Positions 44,531 through 55,765 of a stretch of DNA of 64,000 nucleotides are shown here, one piece after another. Source of the stretch: Paguma larvata (lineage: Eukaryota > Chordata > Mammalia > Carnivora > Viverridae); the NCBI GenBank assembly GCA_030068075.1, contig CM057826.1:113112746-113176745 (forward strand). Reading direction: 5' to 3'. The notes beneath the pieces are model-generated. The model ran no database searches, was not told where the DNA came from, and saw only the letters and a program-made list of their open reading frames with translations. The first letter of the stretch is position 1; the number at the start of each line of letters is the position of its first letter. A program made the position numbers and the translations under genes.

Positions 44531-46525
44531 AGAATTTTCTCCAAAGTTCATTTCCAAGTCAATAACTGCAATTCAACAGGTTTTGTAATTTCTCCAGGGA
44601 GGCAAGCATGACGTTTCCGAGAGCAGGTGGAAAGAGCAAATTAAAAGTGGAACCTGGTTCCACACTAATGATTACTAACAGGCCAGTGTGGGATAGTTAT
44701 TTTACAATGTTTTTGGTAGGTTTTTCCTGTTCCAGTTGTTGGGCCTTTGGCATCCAGTATAAGAATTAGAAATAAATAAGATGTCGACTGCTTACATTGG
44801 GAGATGACACGTTTCTCTAAAATAGTGACATAATCTCTGAAGCTGGAGCCTCTTATCTTATGTGGGCTTATTTGGGATTGCCCGAGGAGTGAGAAAAGAG
44901 GTTAACAGAACAGTGAGATTCTTAAGACATGGGAGGAAGATACTCAGTGGTGGTGGGGGGAGGGGTTTGTTCTGTTGTGTTCTTTATATCTGGGGTTTGG
45001 GGACGCAGCAGAATGTCAAATAGAGTTTTCCTGATAATGTACTCTATATTTGCTTCTTAATTTCTTGTCTTTTTCTTTGCTTTGCTATTTTTTTTTTTTT
45101 TGGCAGACTCTCTGACATTAACAATGAGAACAGATTTATTTCGGGGGGGGGGGCGGTAAAGAAAATAGTGTCTTTGTCCTGAGTTGGTATCAATCATTTT
45201 ATTTAAATGAGCTTTTTACTGATAGGAGAATCAATTTGTGAACCACATTTGATTACCTCGGTTCAATTACTGCAGAAACTGTTTCTAGGCTCAGGTGAAG
45301 AGGACTGAGGATATATTTTTACATTTCCCCTTCCGCAAGGGAGGACATGAGAATGTAACAACTTCACAGAAAACAGCATGACATTTGTCTGACTGTTCAG
45401 CTTTGGGGATAAATGGCTCTCTGGGAAGGAAGCATTTTCAGGGCTAAGATGCACTGTTTTCTTAAATAGGTAGAGATTTGCATCTCCTGTCTTTCCAACA
45501 TATTTCCATTATGTTTGGGTGGAGAAAGCAAACCATATTCTTTGACAACAGCATATATTCTTACACTTGACACAGTTTTGAGATTACTGGGCTCTTATCT
45601 TTGAAAACAGAGTGAGAGGAGATGAACCAACAGGAGAGTCACAGTGGAAAACTCCAGAGGGCACCATTCCTTCCAGGTTTCTCTGGGACTGTCAATTGCA
45701 TGTTGAGTCCTGTGGTGGACTGAACCCATGGTTCTCATACGAGTGCTGAGAGCTAAAATAATACCCTTCCCAAGAGGTTCTGTCTTCTCCATTATGCATG
45801 GGGACTATTTTGCTTGTATAGCCAATGGATACTTGAGAGATGAGGAGTAGAAGTCTCATTTCAGAGAAGCTTAAAATACTAATGACATTTAATTGCTTTC
45901 TGGTTGACTTTGAAAAGTCAGATTTTAACCCGTCTTTGTGGATTAGGTGAATTCTCTCTCTTCAGTTTCCTCTTTTAAAGAATTTTGTTTCTTCTTTCAG
46001 TGATAAAGTGAGCAAGCATTTGAGCAATCACAGGATTATTCCTTTGGGTTGACACAAACAGTTAATGTCATACAATTCAGTAGATAGTGCGATTATGCGC
46101 ATGCCTTGAGTTACAAACAACAGATTAAAGCCATCCCTTACCCTTACCCAAGAGGGAAAAGTTTTCTTTCTTCTTCCTTTTTCCTAGGACTTCAGTAATC
46201 TGTGAGTCTTCTTTAGCATATGAAAATCCTTTTAAGAAACTTCCTCTTTATCTCCCCAACTACATAGTATATAATCAGTCACACTTCACAACCCCACTAC
46301 AGCTCTTTCTGCCCATGGGTCTTGCCACATTATTTTAATGCAATCACCATTTTGTGCCAAAGATGTCTCAAGAATTCTTTCTTGGCCATCAGCTCGGATC
46401 ATCGCTCTGAAACCCCATCAACAACCTTCATCAGATGACATCTAACTTGAGACTTGAAGGTACAGTCTTGAAGAAGAAATACTGTGCAAAGGACCATCTA
46501 TAGTTACCATTCACTGAATGATCCA
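44531..46525. other. Largely repeat-poor unique sequence
   Basis: No interspersed repeat recognised over about 2 kb. Contains a T14 run near 45090 and a G11 run at 45144-45154. Minus frames at 45263-45454 and 45595-45792 have no domain. Nothing indicates an exon. Confidence 0.4.
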
Positions 46526-46529
46526 TTCA

Positions 46530-46712
46530 TAGAACTCTGAAAACAATACTGTAAGATAAGTAACCTTAAGGCTGTTTTATAGATGAAAAGCCTCAGGCTT
46601 AGAGAAGCTGTTCACCCAGGTTAAGTGTTACTACTGTCTTGGAGAGATAGGATTAATATCTAAGAACTGATTCTAAAACTCAGGGGCATATCCATTATAA
46701 TATGCTGCATCT
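46530..46712 (-). repeat. MIR element, minus strand
   Basis: 'TTTTATAGATGAAAAGCCTC', 'AGGCTTAGAGAAGCTGTTCA' and 'TCCATTATAATATGCTGCAT' follow reversed MIR. Confidence 0.65.
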
Positions 46713-47075
46713 CTGGCTCACAAGACAAAAATGATTATGATTATTAAAAATAAATAAATAAAACACAAAACAGAAAATTCTCATAGAATCCCTTTAGAGG
46801 AAACTTGTGTGTACCTATTTGGCAAACAGTGGGGAGGAACACAGGAAATTTAAAGTGCAAGTATTAGGAAGTCAATGACCATTGTAAATTAATAAGAAAT
46901 TATGCAATACAAGGCTGGAAAGATAAAACTGGGTGATGAGAAGAATCGAATGATTGGTTTAGTCCAGTGTATAAAGTATGTCCTGATAGATGACAAGTTG
47001 TGAATAGTTTTTGTCTTTTTTTTTTTTGAAGTTGAACTCTCTTCCTCTCTCCCTGTTACTTACTCAGGACCAGCT
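46713..47075. other. Unique AT-rich sequence
   Basis: Nothing recognised; A-rich patch at 46745-46775 and T run near 47017. Confidence 0.4.
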
Positions 47076-47079
47076 GCAC

Positions 47080-47470
47080 CAGTGCTCTTTTCTTTCCCTC
47101 AAAACCCCAAACTTGTTTCTGCTTGGAGGCCTCTGCAGTCACTGTTCCCTCTGTCTAGAATGTTCTCCCATTAGATCTTTTCTTTTTTATCACCTCATGA
47201 ATCAGCTCAAGGGTCATCTTCTCAAAGAGGTCTTCTCCGACCTCCCGACCCAGAGAGTCTGGCCACTCTTTATCAGATTACCCAATTTATTTTCCCATAG
47301 CACTCAGAGCACTTCGAGATGTCATATTTGGTTACAAGTTGATTTGTGTACTGACCGCCTCCCTCTACTGGGATGTAAGTTCTCAGAGGATGCGGATTTT
47401 ATTTTGCTCACTGCCATGTTCCCACCTCCTAAAATCATGCAGAGTCCACATATCTGTTGAATGAATGCAT
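47080..47470 (+). repeat. L2 3' end, plus strand
   Basis: 'CTGTTCCCTCTGTCTAGAAT', 'CAGCTCAAGGGTCATCTTCT', 'CAAAGAGGTCTTCTCCGACC', 'TTTTCCCATAGCACTCAGAG' and 'CATATCTGTTGAATGAATG' match L2 in order. The 149-codon open frame at 47011-47460 is this repeat read in one frame and has no independent support. Confidence 0.85.
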
Positions 47471-47487
47471 TTGATGGTTAAAACAAC

Positions 47488-47640
47488 TGCGAAGTAGAAT
47501 AGGCATTTGTTTTATAATCTTCATTTTATGGAAAATAAAATGTGGTTCTTTGTGGTCATAAAACAGGTTCAAAGTCAACTAATAAAAATAAAGGGAAGAG
47601 TCAGGAATTGAACCCAAGTCTCCTATCCCCACTGCACATC
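47488..47640 (-). repeat. MIR element, minus strand
   Basis: 'ATCTTCATTTTATGGAAAAT', 'CATAAAACAGGTTCAAAGTC' and 'GAGTCAGGAATTGAACCCAA' follow reversed MIR; it abuts the L2 end. Confidence 0.65.
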
Positions 47641-48194
47641 CCTGTCAGTTATTTCAGAAAAAGATTTGCTGCTTTCCTTCCTGGTGACTGCCACATTTGG
47701 ATATAGGAGTCCCTTAGATTAAAAACTATTTTGGTAATGGCTAGGGTTGTCATTCCTCCACTCAGTGCACCTCTTTTATTCATATTCTTCTAATTCTCTG
47801 GAAGATATCCCTAAGATACAGATGACTGGGTAAAAGTGGATAGAGGGAACGCAGTGTACCCAGAGCCTGGGTCATGGCTATGACTCTTATTGTATGACCT
47901 TGGATCCATCTCATCTTCTGTCTGGCCCTGTTAAGTGAAGGAAATGAGCTCGGTGATCTATGAGCAAATGAGTGTGGGTGTGTGTATGTGCATGAGGTTA
48001 TTGGGAAGATATCAGAAACTAATGGTACAGTTTTCTAGTTTTTTCAAGCTTGAAGGTAAATTACATAGGGTACCTGGAGTTGATTTTACTTGTTCCAAGT
48101 GCACTGCCCATTAAGTCCTTATGGACTGAACAATGGATTGAATGAAGATGTTTGCTCAAACCCCCCTGCTTAGGGTGTCATTATCATTTGTTTT
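47641..48194. other. Unique sequence
   Basis: No family recognised. A short GTGTGTGTATGTGCAT patch lies near 47975. Confidence 0.4.
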
Positions 48195-48521
48195 CTTACT
48201 CACAAGCAACGAAAACTAATTTTAGCTAAACTAAGTGAAAGGAATCTTTCAGAAGGTTTATACGGGGCCTACAGAATCCAAAAGAGGTTGGGGGTTCAGA
48301 CTGAAGGATGAGGGGGAACAAAGAGAGTCAGGGAGAGCTTGCAAAGGGGAATTAGGTAATAGTTCTGTCCCTGGAAAAGCTGAGTCAACACCATTCTGTG
48401 GCTGTGTCTACTTTGTATGAAAACCTCCAATCTATCTCTCTCCTCCTCAGTCACTTACAGATGGGTCAGCGTCCTGGTAAGAGTGCCTGAGGCAGTCACA
48501 GTCTAGTAAGGAAAACTGAAT

Positions 48522-49001
48522 CCATCCTAGTTATGTTATTTTTTAAATAATTTTTTAAGTTTATTAATTTAGGGCTCTTGGGTGGCTCAGACAGTTAAGC
48601 ATCGAACTTTGGCTCAGGTCATGATCTCACAGCTTGTGAGTTCGAGCCCCGCATCAGGCTCTATGCTGACCACTCAGAGCCTGGAGCCTGCTTCAGAATC
48701 TGTGTCTCCTTCTATCTCTGCCCCTCCCTGATTCACACTCTGTCTCTCTCTCTCTCTCTCTCAAAAATAAATAAAAATTTAAAAACTTTTTAAAATATCA
48801 AATAAAAGTTTATTTAGTTATTTTGAGGGAGACAGAGACAGCATGAACAGAGGAGGGGGAGGATCCTGAGCAGGCTCTGCAGGGTCCATGCAGAGCCTGA
48901 TGTGGGACTCGAGCTCACAAAACTGAGATCATGATCTGAGCTGAAATCCGGAGGTGGATGCTTAACTGATTGAGCCATCTAGGCACCTCCATGCTAGTTA
49001 T
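48522..49001 (-). mobile_element. CAN-SINE, minus strand, itself split by another SINE
   Basis: Outer element: left end (T-rich tail) at about 48535-48571, right part at about 48805-48988 ending 'TGAGCCATCTAGGCACC'. Flanks 'CCATCCTAGTTAT' (48522-48534) and 'CCATGCTAGTTAT' (48989-49001) differ once and enclose both SINEs, showing that this one came first. Confidence 0.88.
48572..48804 (+). mobile_element. CAN-SINE, plus strand, nested in the tail of another
   Basis: Head 'GGGCTCTTGGGTGGCTCAGA', perfect B-box 'GAGTTCGAGCCCCGC', (CT)n, 'AAAAATAAATAAAAATTT' tail. It landed in the T-rich end of the outer minus-strand SINE; 'AAGTTTATTAATTTA' and 'AAGTTTATTTAGTTA' at its borders look like its own worn duplication. 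Confidence 0.9.
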
Positions 49002-49530
49002 TTTAACAGAGAGGCTTTAATGTGGGGAAGCTGGAGGATGTACAACAGTGAAAATGAACACAACACAGTGAAAGTGAACAAAACACAGTACCTGCAGAAG
49101 CTGATCTGCCTAAGATCAGAGAATGAGAAAAAGTTGGTGTCATCAGACTAGGAGCTTGGAGAAGAAGCATGGAGGAGCAGAGGCCCAGGCCTTAGCCTGC
49201 TGCCACCACTCTCTGGAGTTAGTGGAAGATCCTCACAGGGCTGGGGTGCGACCCCAGAAGATCAGGAGCTGCCTGACTGGTACCTCTGAGGGAGTGAGAG
49301 GGGGCAGTTCTAGGACTGTGGAGAGAAGCTGGAGAAGAACCAGGTGATGTTGGTACATACAGCCAGGATGCTGACGGGAGGAGAAGCATATGAAGAGGAG
49401 CAAGTGCTTTTCCCTTCCCCTGCCGTTCGGTTTCCTCGTTGGCAGAACCCATCAGGAAGCCACCTGACCAGTGGAGAAGTATGGTCTACAGAGTCCCAGG
49501 TCCACTATTACAAAGCAGGTAAACAAGTGA

Positions 49531-51260
49531 GTTTAGAGCTGAGTCAGTGGCCTAAGAACCTGCAGAGATTGCATTGCATTGGCAGAACTGAGGTCAAGTG
49601 CTCGCCCTCTGGCTTGCGTGGGGAGGGATAGGGAAGATCGACCTTTTTCTTCCATCATTAAAAGTGGGCTCCTGGAATTGTTTTCCCAATGCTACATCCA
49701 TGAGAAAGAAGTGATTCTCCATGTGGAAATGCAGGCAATACTAGACAAAATGAATGGATGCTGGGGAGGAAAAATGCCAAATATCTCCTGTGGCCTCTTA
49801 GTAAGAGAAGTCTTGGTGGAGTACTGATGAGCGTTGGTATCATTCTCCTTTCTGTATAAATATATGGAATTGACCCTTCCTGTCCTTTTACAGCGTTAAA
49901 GCTTGTTATTTATGTCAGGCCACAAATTGCAGATGCCCTGTTTAGATGGGGATTATAAATCCCCTATATTGAACTTTAATTAGGGCCAGATAAAGAATAA
50001 AGTTCGGGGTTCCTTTCTTCTACGGTTTGGAGATTTATGTAGGGTACTTAGAACCTGTTTATCTCGACAGACAGAGAGATAGTGGTTTAAATGGATTTTC
50101 ATGCTTGTGGCTTGGAAACACAAAGCCCTATGCAGCTTGTTTGTTTTGCAAATCCTTATCACATCCAAATTATTGTTTGTGGAAGGAGAGAGGAAAACAG
50201 CTTACAGCAGCCTCCCCCCACCGCCCCCCCCACCTCCCCAACCCCGTCTCTCTATTTTATGCCTAAGGAGATAGACACACACACGTAATAGATGTGCATT
50301 TGGAGGAATTCAATGCCTGTAATTAGTGCACCGGCAGCTTTGAATTTCTTGAAATTAAGAACATTGATTCTTCGCTGAAAGATAAGTTCCTTGTAGATAC
50401 TTTTTTCCTTTTATTCTAGTTTTTCTAAAACAACTCGAGCCTATTTTCAAGGAAGGTTTTTCACTTATGTTTTATGCTGCTTGACTCAGAAGACTTGGAT
50501 GGGCAGTTCCTTAAAATTAAAAGCTCTCATGGATTTCTTCAAGGGTGGTTACAAAGAATTATCGACTGGCTCAACTAGAGCAGCCAAAAGGAAGTTCGGT
50601 TGTCAGTCTTGCATATAAATTTGTTGGTTGAAAAATGCTGGGAAAAAAGTCAAAATTGTCAACTGTCTACTTAAAAACATAAATATCTATATCAATTAAG
50701 TGAAATTCTTTTCCCCTCAGAAGTAAATTTGTTAGTATTACAAAATATCTGTATGCATATCCACATATTACATATATATTTGCAAAATATCACTATGAGG
50801 TCCATATTAGTCTGAAATTATATTTTTTCAGATGATATCATGTCAGAGATAGTTTCTAGGTCATCACATATGGACTGCCCTCTATTTTACACAGCACGAT
50901 TTTTATAATTTAACTCCATCCCGTTGGTGGACATTAAGATTGTATTCTTATTTTTCACTACCTGAAATGCCCCTGGGAAAATCCTTGTACGTCTACCTTT
51001 ACATATTTGTGTTAAAGTTACTGTTAGATGGTTATGGGATTGCTGGCCTGTTGCAAAGCACTCCAGTTTGGAATCCTGTCTTGCATTTAGTTGTCTATTT
51101 ATTCTCATTTAATCTGGAATAGTTCTTCAGAATATTTTAATGGCGTTGATACTTTTGAAACTACGGGAGACCAGTGACTGACTTCTTTTTGCCTTACTTT
51201 TATTTCTTACTGTATTTTATTTTGAGAAGTTACCAAAAGAGGCCAGCTGGGCCACGACAT
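49531..51260. other. Mostly unique sequence with enhancer-like motifs
   Basis: 49880-50060 contains 'GGGGATTATAAATCCCC' (a near-palindrome with a bicoid/OTX-like GGATTA on both strands) and 'TTTAATTAGGGCC'. 50315-50400 contains 'CTGTAATTAGTGCACC' and 'GAAAGATAAG' (GATA core). 50730-51020 may be an old LINE-type tail ('ACTCCATCCCGTTGGTGGAC'). No exon recognised. Confidence 0.4.
50211..50245 (-). other. Putative G-quadruplex (C-rich on plus strand)
   Basis: Plus strand shows C6, C8, C4 and C4 runs separated by A, CG, A and T spacers; the minus strand therefore has five or more G runs of three or longer with 1-4-base loops, satisfying the usual quadruplex pattern. No assignment of function is possible from sequence. 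Confidence 0.75.
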
Positions 51261-51264
51261 TAGG

Positions 51265-51447
51265 GAAGTGAGGTTCAACCTCAGGTGCACATGAGAATCA
51301 CTTGAAAATACTTAAAAAAATTACCTTTCCCTGGGCTCTCTTCCTAGAGTCTGATTTAATTGTTCTCAGGTGGGGCTTGTATATCTGTAAGTTTTAACAT
51401 AGCCCTAGTGATTCCATTGAGCACCGCGGGCTGGGAACTACTGGATC
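51265..51447 (+). repeat. MER5A-type DNA transposon remnant
   Basis: 'GAGGTTCAACCTCAGGTGCA', 'CATGAGAATCACTTGAAAAT', 'GTCTGATTTAATTGTTCTCA' and 'GGGCTGGGAACTACTGG' follow MER5A, including its inverted ends. Confidence 0.75.
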
Positions 51448-52150
51448 ACATAGATAAGAGCAGCTGCATAATCTGTGAGTCCCAGAGCAGAATGAAAATG
51501 ACAGATCTCTAGTTCAAAAATTATTAAGATTTTAAGATGATCATATCATATTGTTTAGCTGAGCGTGGAGTTTTATGCATGGCACCCAATGTGACTACGT
51601 AGCATGCATGCCTACGCAGCCTTGGTATGCCACATTTTGTGGAAGCCAGAAAGCAATGCAAATCAAAGGTTAGAGGGAATGATGCCTTGAGAAAGGATGG
51701 CAGAGACATGAAGAAGGATCTGTGTGCTCCCTTGCATTCCCAGCTCTCTTGCATTTAGGTGAGGCTGCATCATCAGGCCTGGACATTGAGCAGTGGGCAG
51801 GCAGGGGGAAGAACAAGTTTGAGTTCTCCATACATGCTCTGAAGCCTTGGTCTGAGAGGAAAGTGGCACAAGATGGTGCTCCTTGCATCAGTGAAGATCC
51901 CTGAGTGAATATGGGAAGCAGAACTCCCTGGTAACTCTAATTGGTTATGTACCATGAACAAGAAGTAAATCTTGGTTATACTGAGCCCCTGGAACTTGTT
52001 ATAGCTGCACAACCAAGCCTATTCTGACAAGCACAGAAAGGTACAAATCAAATGCCATAGATCTCAGAGGAGTGAGAGCTGATTTCTTGCTGTAGGTATC
52101 AGACAAAGTTTGGGGTGGATAGGATTTGCAAATGTAGAGTTGGGAAGACA
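51448..52150. other. Unique sequence
   Basis: Overlapping minus open frames at 51524-52012 occupy several frames with no domain and are treated as chance. No repeat recognised. Confidence 0.4.
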
Positions 52151-52154
52151 AAGA

Positions 52155-52607
52155 CTGTATTAGTTAACTACTGTTACATGGAAAACTACACCCAAACTTA
52201 GCAGCTGCCATCTGTTATGTCTCATAAGACGATGGACCAGCTGTGTGGTTCTGCTCTTAGGGGCTGGACTCTGCTAATGGATACTCGGGTCTCTTAAGCA
52301 TCAACGAACAGCTGTTGAGGTAGCTGGAGGCTGACTGGTTTAGGTTGGCTTTATTCTTGTGTCTTGAGGGTGGCTGGCTCTTGAGTGTTATGCTTTGGCT
52401 CTCCATCAGCATAGTCTTTTGTGCCCCAGTGGGCGCACTAAGGCTTATATATATGGTACATAATGGTGGCAGGATCCCAAAAGGGAGAGCAGAAGCATGT
52501 AAGGGCCTCTCTGGCCCTAGGCTGAAGACTAGCACATTATCACTTGCACTCCCTTCTATTTGTCAATAGAAGTCACAAATTCAGCTTAGATAACGAGCCT
52601 GGGAAAA
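52155..52607 (+). repeat. Ancient interspersed repeat, family not certain
   Basis: 'ATTAGTTAACTACTGTTACA', 'CACCCAAACTTAGCAGCTGC', 'CTGTGTGGTTCTGCTCTTAG' and 'TTCTATTTGTCAATAGAAGT' match a widespread mammalian repeat beginning 'TATTAGTTTGCT..' with 'AAACTTAGTGGCTTAAAACAAC'. The right end is cut by a SINE insertion. I do not trust my memory for the family name. Confidence 0.5.
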
Positions 52608-52835
52608 AGTCTCCACTTATAAATTTTTAAATTAAAAACATCTTTTTTTCATGTTTATATTAGAGAGAAGGGGAGGGGCAGAGAGCGAGAGGAAGACACA
52701 GAATCCGAGGCAGGCTCTAGGCTGTCAGCACAGAGCCTGACATGGGGCTTGAACTCACAAACTGTGAGATCATGACCTGAGCTGAAGTCAGACACTTAAC
52801 CCGCTGAGCCACTCAAGTGCCCCTAGTCTCCATTT
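52608..52835 (-). mobile_element. CAN-SINE, minus strand, with short duplication
   Basis: Body about 52621-52824, ending in 'TGAGCCACTCAAGTGCCCC'. Flanks 'AGTCTCCACTT' (52608-52618) and 'AGTCTCCATTT' (52825-52835) differ once. Confidence 0.9.
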
Positions 52836-52974
52836 CTTGATCTCCTTTTTCTGGTCTTTGGAAGGTGTTCAATATCTGTGGAATGAATGTATAAAGAGTG
52901 GACTGGATTGCCTGGATAATAGTTTTCTGGAGCCTAGTCCTCTGACTTCTTTATACTTTCTTTGAAGGTCATCT

Positions 52975-54245
52975 CATCCTGTCTTCTCGACTGTGGGTTT
53001 CCAGCCCAAGCTTCTTCCATGAAGTTTCTCTTGTATACTAAGAGTCTACTTCATATCTCAGTTAAGTCTAACATGAGAAGCTTGTACTTAATGTGTGCAA
53101 ACCTGTTCTCTTTATATTCCTTTCCCGTAAATGTTCTTCACCCCCAGTTTTTCCCATTTCAGTCATTGGTAGCCCTGGTATTCCAATTGCTCAGGACATA
53201 AACCTTGGAGTCATCTTGGTGTCTCTTCTTTCTGTCATACTCCATGCTGAGTCCATCAGCAAGTGTCGTCAGCTCTATTTTCTGTACATATCTAGAATAC
53301 AATTACTTCTCCCCTTCTCTCCCACCGTTAGTGGGTTCATGTCATCATAATGTGTTTGCCTTGATTATTGCAACAGCTTTTCCTTTGTGTCCCTGCTTCT
53401 GCTATGACCGCTATAGTCAATCATTTGACCCAGTTGCCAGAATGTTCTTTAAAATATGTAAATCATCTTATGTCACTCCCCTGAGGAAGACTTTCCAAGA
53501 ATTTCTCATCTCCCTGAAAGTGAAAGCCTAAGTCTTAAAAAATAATTTTTTTAGATTTTTATTTGTTTTTTTTGAGAGAGATAGAGACAGTGCAAGTAGG
53601 GGAGGGGCAGAGAGAGAGAGAAGGAAAGAGACAATCCCAAACAGGCTCCAAACTGCCAGTGCAGAGCCTGATGCAGGGCTTGATGCCACAAAACTGTAAG
53701 ATCATGATCATAGCCGAAACCAAGAGTCAGACGCTTAACTGACTGAGCCACTCAGGCACTTCCAAGTGTAAGTCTTTACAAGGCCTTACAAAGCCCTAGA
53801 GGAACTGATCTTCTGTTACCACTTTCCCTCATTTCCTATTGCTCTCCTGCTTACATTCCCTGGGCTCAAACAACGCAGGCCTCCTCACTGCTCCTAGATC
53901 ACACCCACACACACCTGCCTCAAGGTTTTTAGTTTTGTACTTTTGTCTGACTGGACTGCCCTTTGTCCTGATATCTGCATGCCTCACTCTCTTACTTTCT
54001 TCAAGTGTCTTCCCTGGATGTCACCTTCTTTTCAATGAGGATTTTCCAGACTGTGTACTTAAATAGCCTACCCTCCATCCTGTACTTTTATTTCTTCATA
54101 GTCCTTCCCAACTTTGACCAGTTCCATATTGGCCTGTTTGTTTGGTTATCATTTGATTTTTCTCACCGGAACATAAATTCTAGGCACACTGGGACTTTTT
54201 TTGTTACTCACCCTATCTCCAGAGCCTGGAAATCTTAGATATTTT
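52975..54245 (+). repeat. Long L2 element, plus strand, split by a SINE
   Basis: The longest L2 here. In order: 'CTTGGAGTCATCTTGGTGTC', 'GAGTCCATCAGCAAGTGTCG', 'CCTTGATTATTGCAACAGCT', 'GCCAGAATGTTCTTTAAAAT', 'CATCTTATGTCACTCCCCTG', the SINE, 'GTCTTTACAAGGCCTTACAA', 'CTGGACTGCCCTTTGTCCTG', 'CTCTCTTACTTTCTTCAAGT' and 'CTCACCGGAACATAAATTC'. It covers the reverse-transcriptase C-terminal side and the 3' end of L2 but is full of stops. Several 75-108-codon plus frames are its remains. Confidence 0.85.
53524..53776 (-). mobile_element. CAN-SINE, minus strand, nested in L2
   Basis: Body about 53537-53763, ending in 'TGAGCCACTCAGGCACTTCC'. Flanks 'AAGCCTAAGTCTT' (53524-53536) and 'AAGTGTAAGTCTT' (53764-53776) match at 11 of 13 bases, and L2 resumes directly after. 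Confidence 0.93.
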
Positions 54246-54419
54246 TTCTAAATCATTGTATGAATAGAGTTTGAGATTCTTACTGTGGATGACAGATTGG
54301 ATGAGCTAATCTTTAATATTAGTGCAACGAATAGTCTATGATGTCAATGGGAGTTGAAATAGAATTGTTCTAGAGTTCTTTTCGAGATCCACTGGTATCT
54401 AGCATCCCTACTGTCTGCT

Positions 54420-54775
54420 CCAATCTGTTCCCTTCACTAGTGCCTCCATCTGATGATTTTCTGTCTCCCCTCTTCTCCTGCTTAACACTTTCTCCTCCTT
54501 CAGATCTAAGCTCAATGGTCGTTTCCTTGAATTTTCTGCTCACATTCTCCTTACGTTCACTATTTCATTATAGCATTGTGATAATGACCACAAATTGTAC
54601 ATTTTTGGTGAGATTGTCTTTATAGATTTCTCCCCAGTGGGGCTGGAAGCTCCATGAGTCTGGTTGGTTCTGTTCATCAGTTTATCAGTGTATCCACAGA
54701 GTCTACAACAGGGGCTGGTTCACAGCAGGCCCTGAAAGCCTTCTAGAGACTGAATATGAGACTGAATGAATGCAT
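54420..54775 (+). repeat. L2 3'-end fragment, plus strand
   Basis: 'TTCCTTGAATTTTCTGCTCA', 'GGGGCTGGAAGCTCCATGAG', 'TATCCACAGAGTCTACAACA' and 'GGTTCACAGCAGGCCCTGAA' follow the L2 3' end. It lies just after the longer L2 and is a second copy, since both carry the same 3' part. Confidence 0.65.
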
Positions 54776-55525
54776 GTGTCTTACCTACATCGTAGTGTTC
54801 TCTGATCACTGATTCTGCATCTCCTACCCCCAATTAATTCTAAGGGGGATATTGAAAAATGAATACCATCTTTGAAGCCCTTAAGTAGATCACCATCCCA
54901 AATATATATACATATTGAGGCTGGGATGAAGGGTTGAGAGGGGAGAGGAATCTTAAATCTGACTAATAAAAGGACTGTGTCACAGGGGCTTTTTGATAAC
55001 ACAATATATTAGAGGTTTAAAACTCACAGTTGGCCATTGATGGTACTGTTGCCGTCCATCCCTGTGGACTCTTGGTGAGGCTATCACAAAGCAGGACTTA
55101 GGAATTTTCTTGCAAGACAGTGTTGCACAGAAGCTCTGATCTTGGCAAACTCTTCCTGGGAGGCAGAGTCATCTGTTAACACCCCAGGAACAATTAGATT
55201 TATTTAACAAAAACAGAGTGGTGTTTGTAAAATAGCTTGAAAGAGTCCATGGGGTACATTAAAATTGATTTTAAAGTAGGTCAGAGCTGTTCTGTACCTA
55301 GCCCAATTATGATGTGTAGGCAAGCAAATTCAGTTACCCAGTGATTTGACTTAGGAAAAAAAAGGCTCAGCAATAGGTAAACTGCGTCTTTGGAAACCTC
55401 CAGGTATGAGATCCTACCATGGCGTCACAGAATCCTGGAGCCCTACGTGGGAAGAAAGTGCCAAATTTGCCTTCTTCCCTCCCAGGCTTCTCTTGCGGCA
55501 TCCTTCTTTCTGTCCGATGCAGTAT
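54776..55525. other. Unique sequence
   Basis: Nothing recognised. A/T-rich 'ATATATATACATATTGAGG' near 54901. Confidence 0.4.
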
Positions 55526-55529
55526 GATG

Positions 55530-55765
55530 GACCGGGAGCCCTGAAGTCAACGGACCTGAGTTCAAATACTGACTTTGCCACTTACCCACTGTGTGATCTT
55601 CAACAAGTGACTTCACCTCTCTGAATCAGTATTTCCTGACCTGTAAAGGAAACATCTCAGTAAGATTGAAGGCCGTGTAGAATTTCATGAGAATCGAACA
55701 ATGGGCTTAGCTTGTATCTGATGTATGGAAAATGCACCATAAATGCTGATTGTTGTCCTTATTGG
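55530..55765 (+). repeat. MIR element, plus strand, nearly complete
   Basis: 'GAGCCCTGAAGTCAACGGAC', 'CTGAGTTCAAATACTGACTT', 'GCCACTTACCCACTGTGTGA', 'TCACCTCTCTGAATCAGTAT' and 'TTCCTGACCTGTAAAGG' follow MIR from head to core, with a 3' end at 'CATAAATGCTGATTG'. One of the best MIRs in the window. Confidence 0.85.

Larger units (their letters stand above)
48195..49530. repeat. Unnamed ancient repeat, split by nested SINEs
   Basis: 'ACTAATTTTAGCTAAACTAA' and 'AGGAATCTTTCAGAAGG' on the left and 'TTTTAACAGAGAGGCTTTAA' with 'CTGACCAGTGGAGAAGT' on the right recall a common old mammalian repeat. The two halves flank the SINE pair at 48540-48989. I cannot name the family. Short open frames at 49123-49631 are within it. 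Confidence 0.35.

Noticed and set aside
47011..47460. 149-codon plus open frame
   Set aside because: It is the L2 3' end read in one frame; the nucleotide match to L2 explains it completely.
48572..48640. tRNA-like A-box and B-box motifs here and in other SINE heads
   Set aside because: These belong to tRNA-Lys-derived SINEs; they lack a full cloverleaf, acceptor stem and anticodon arm, so no tRNA gene is called.
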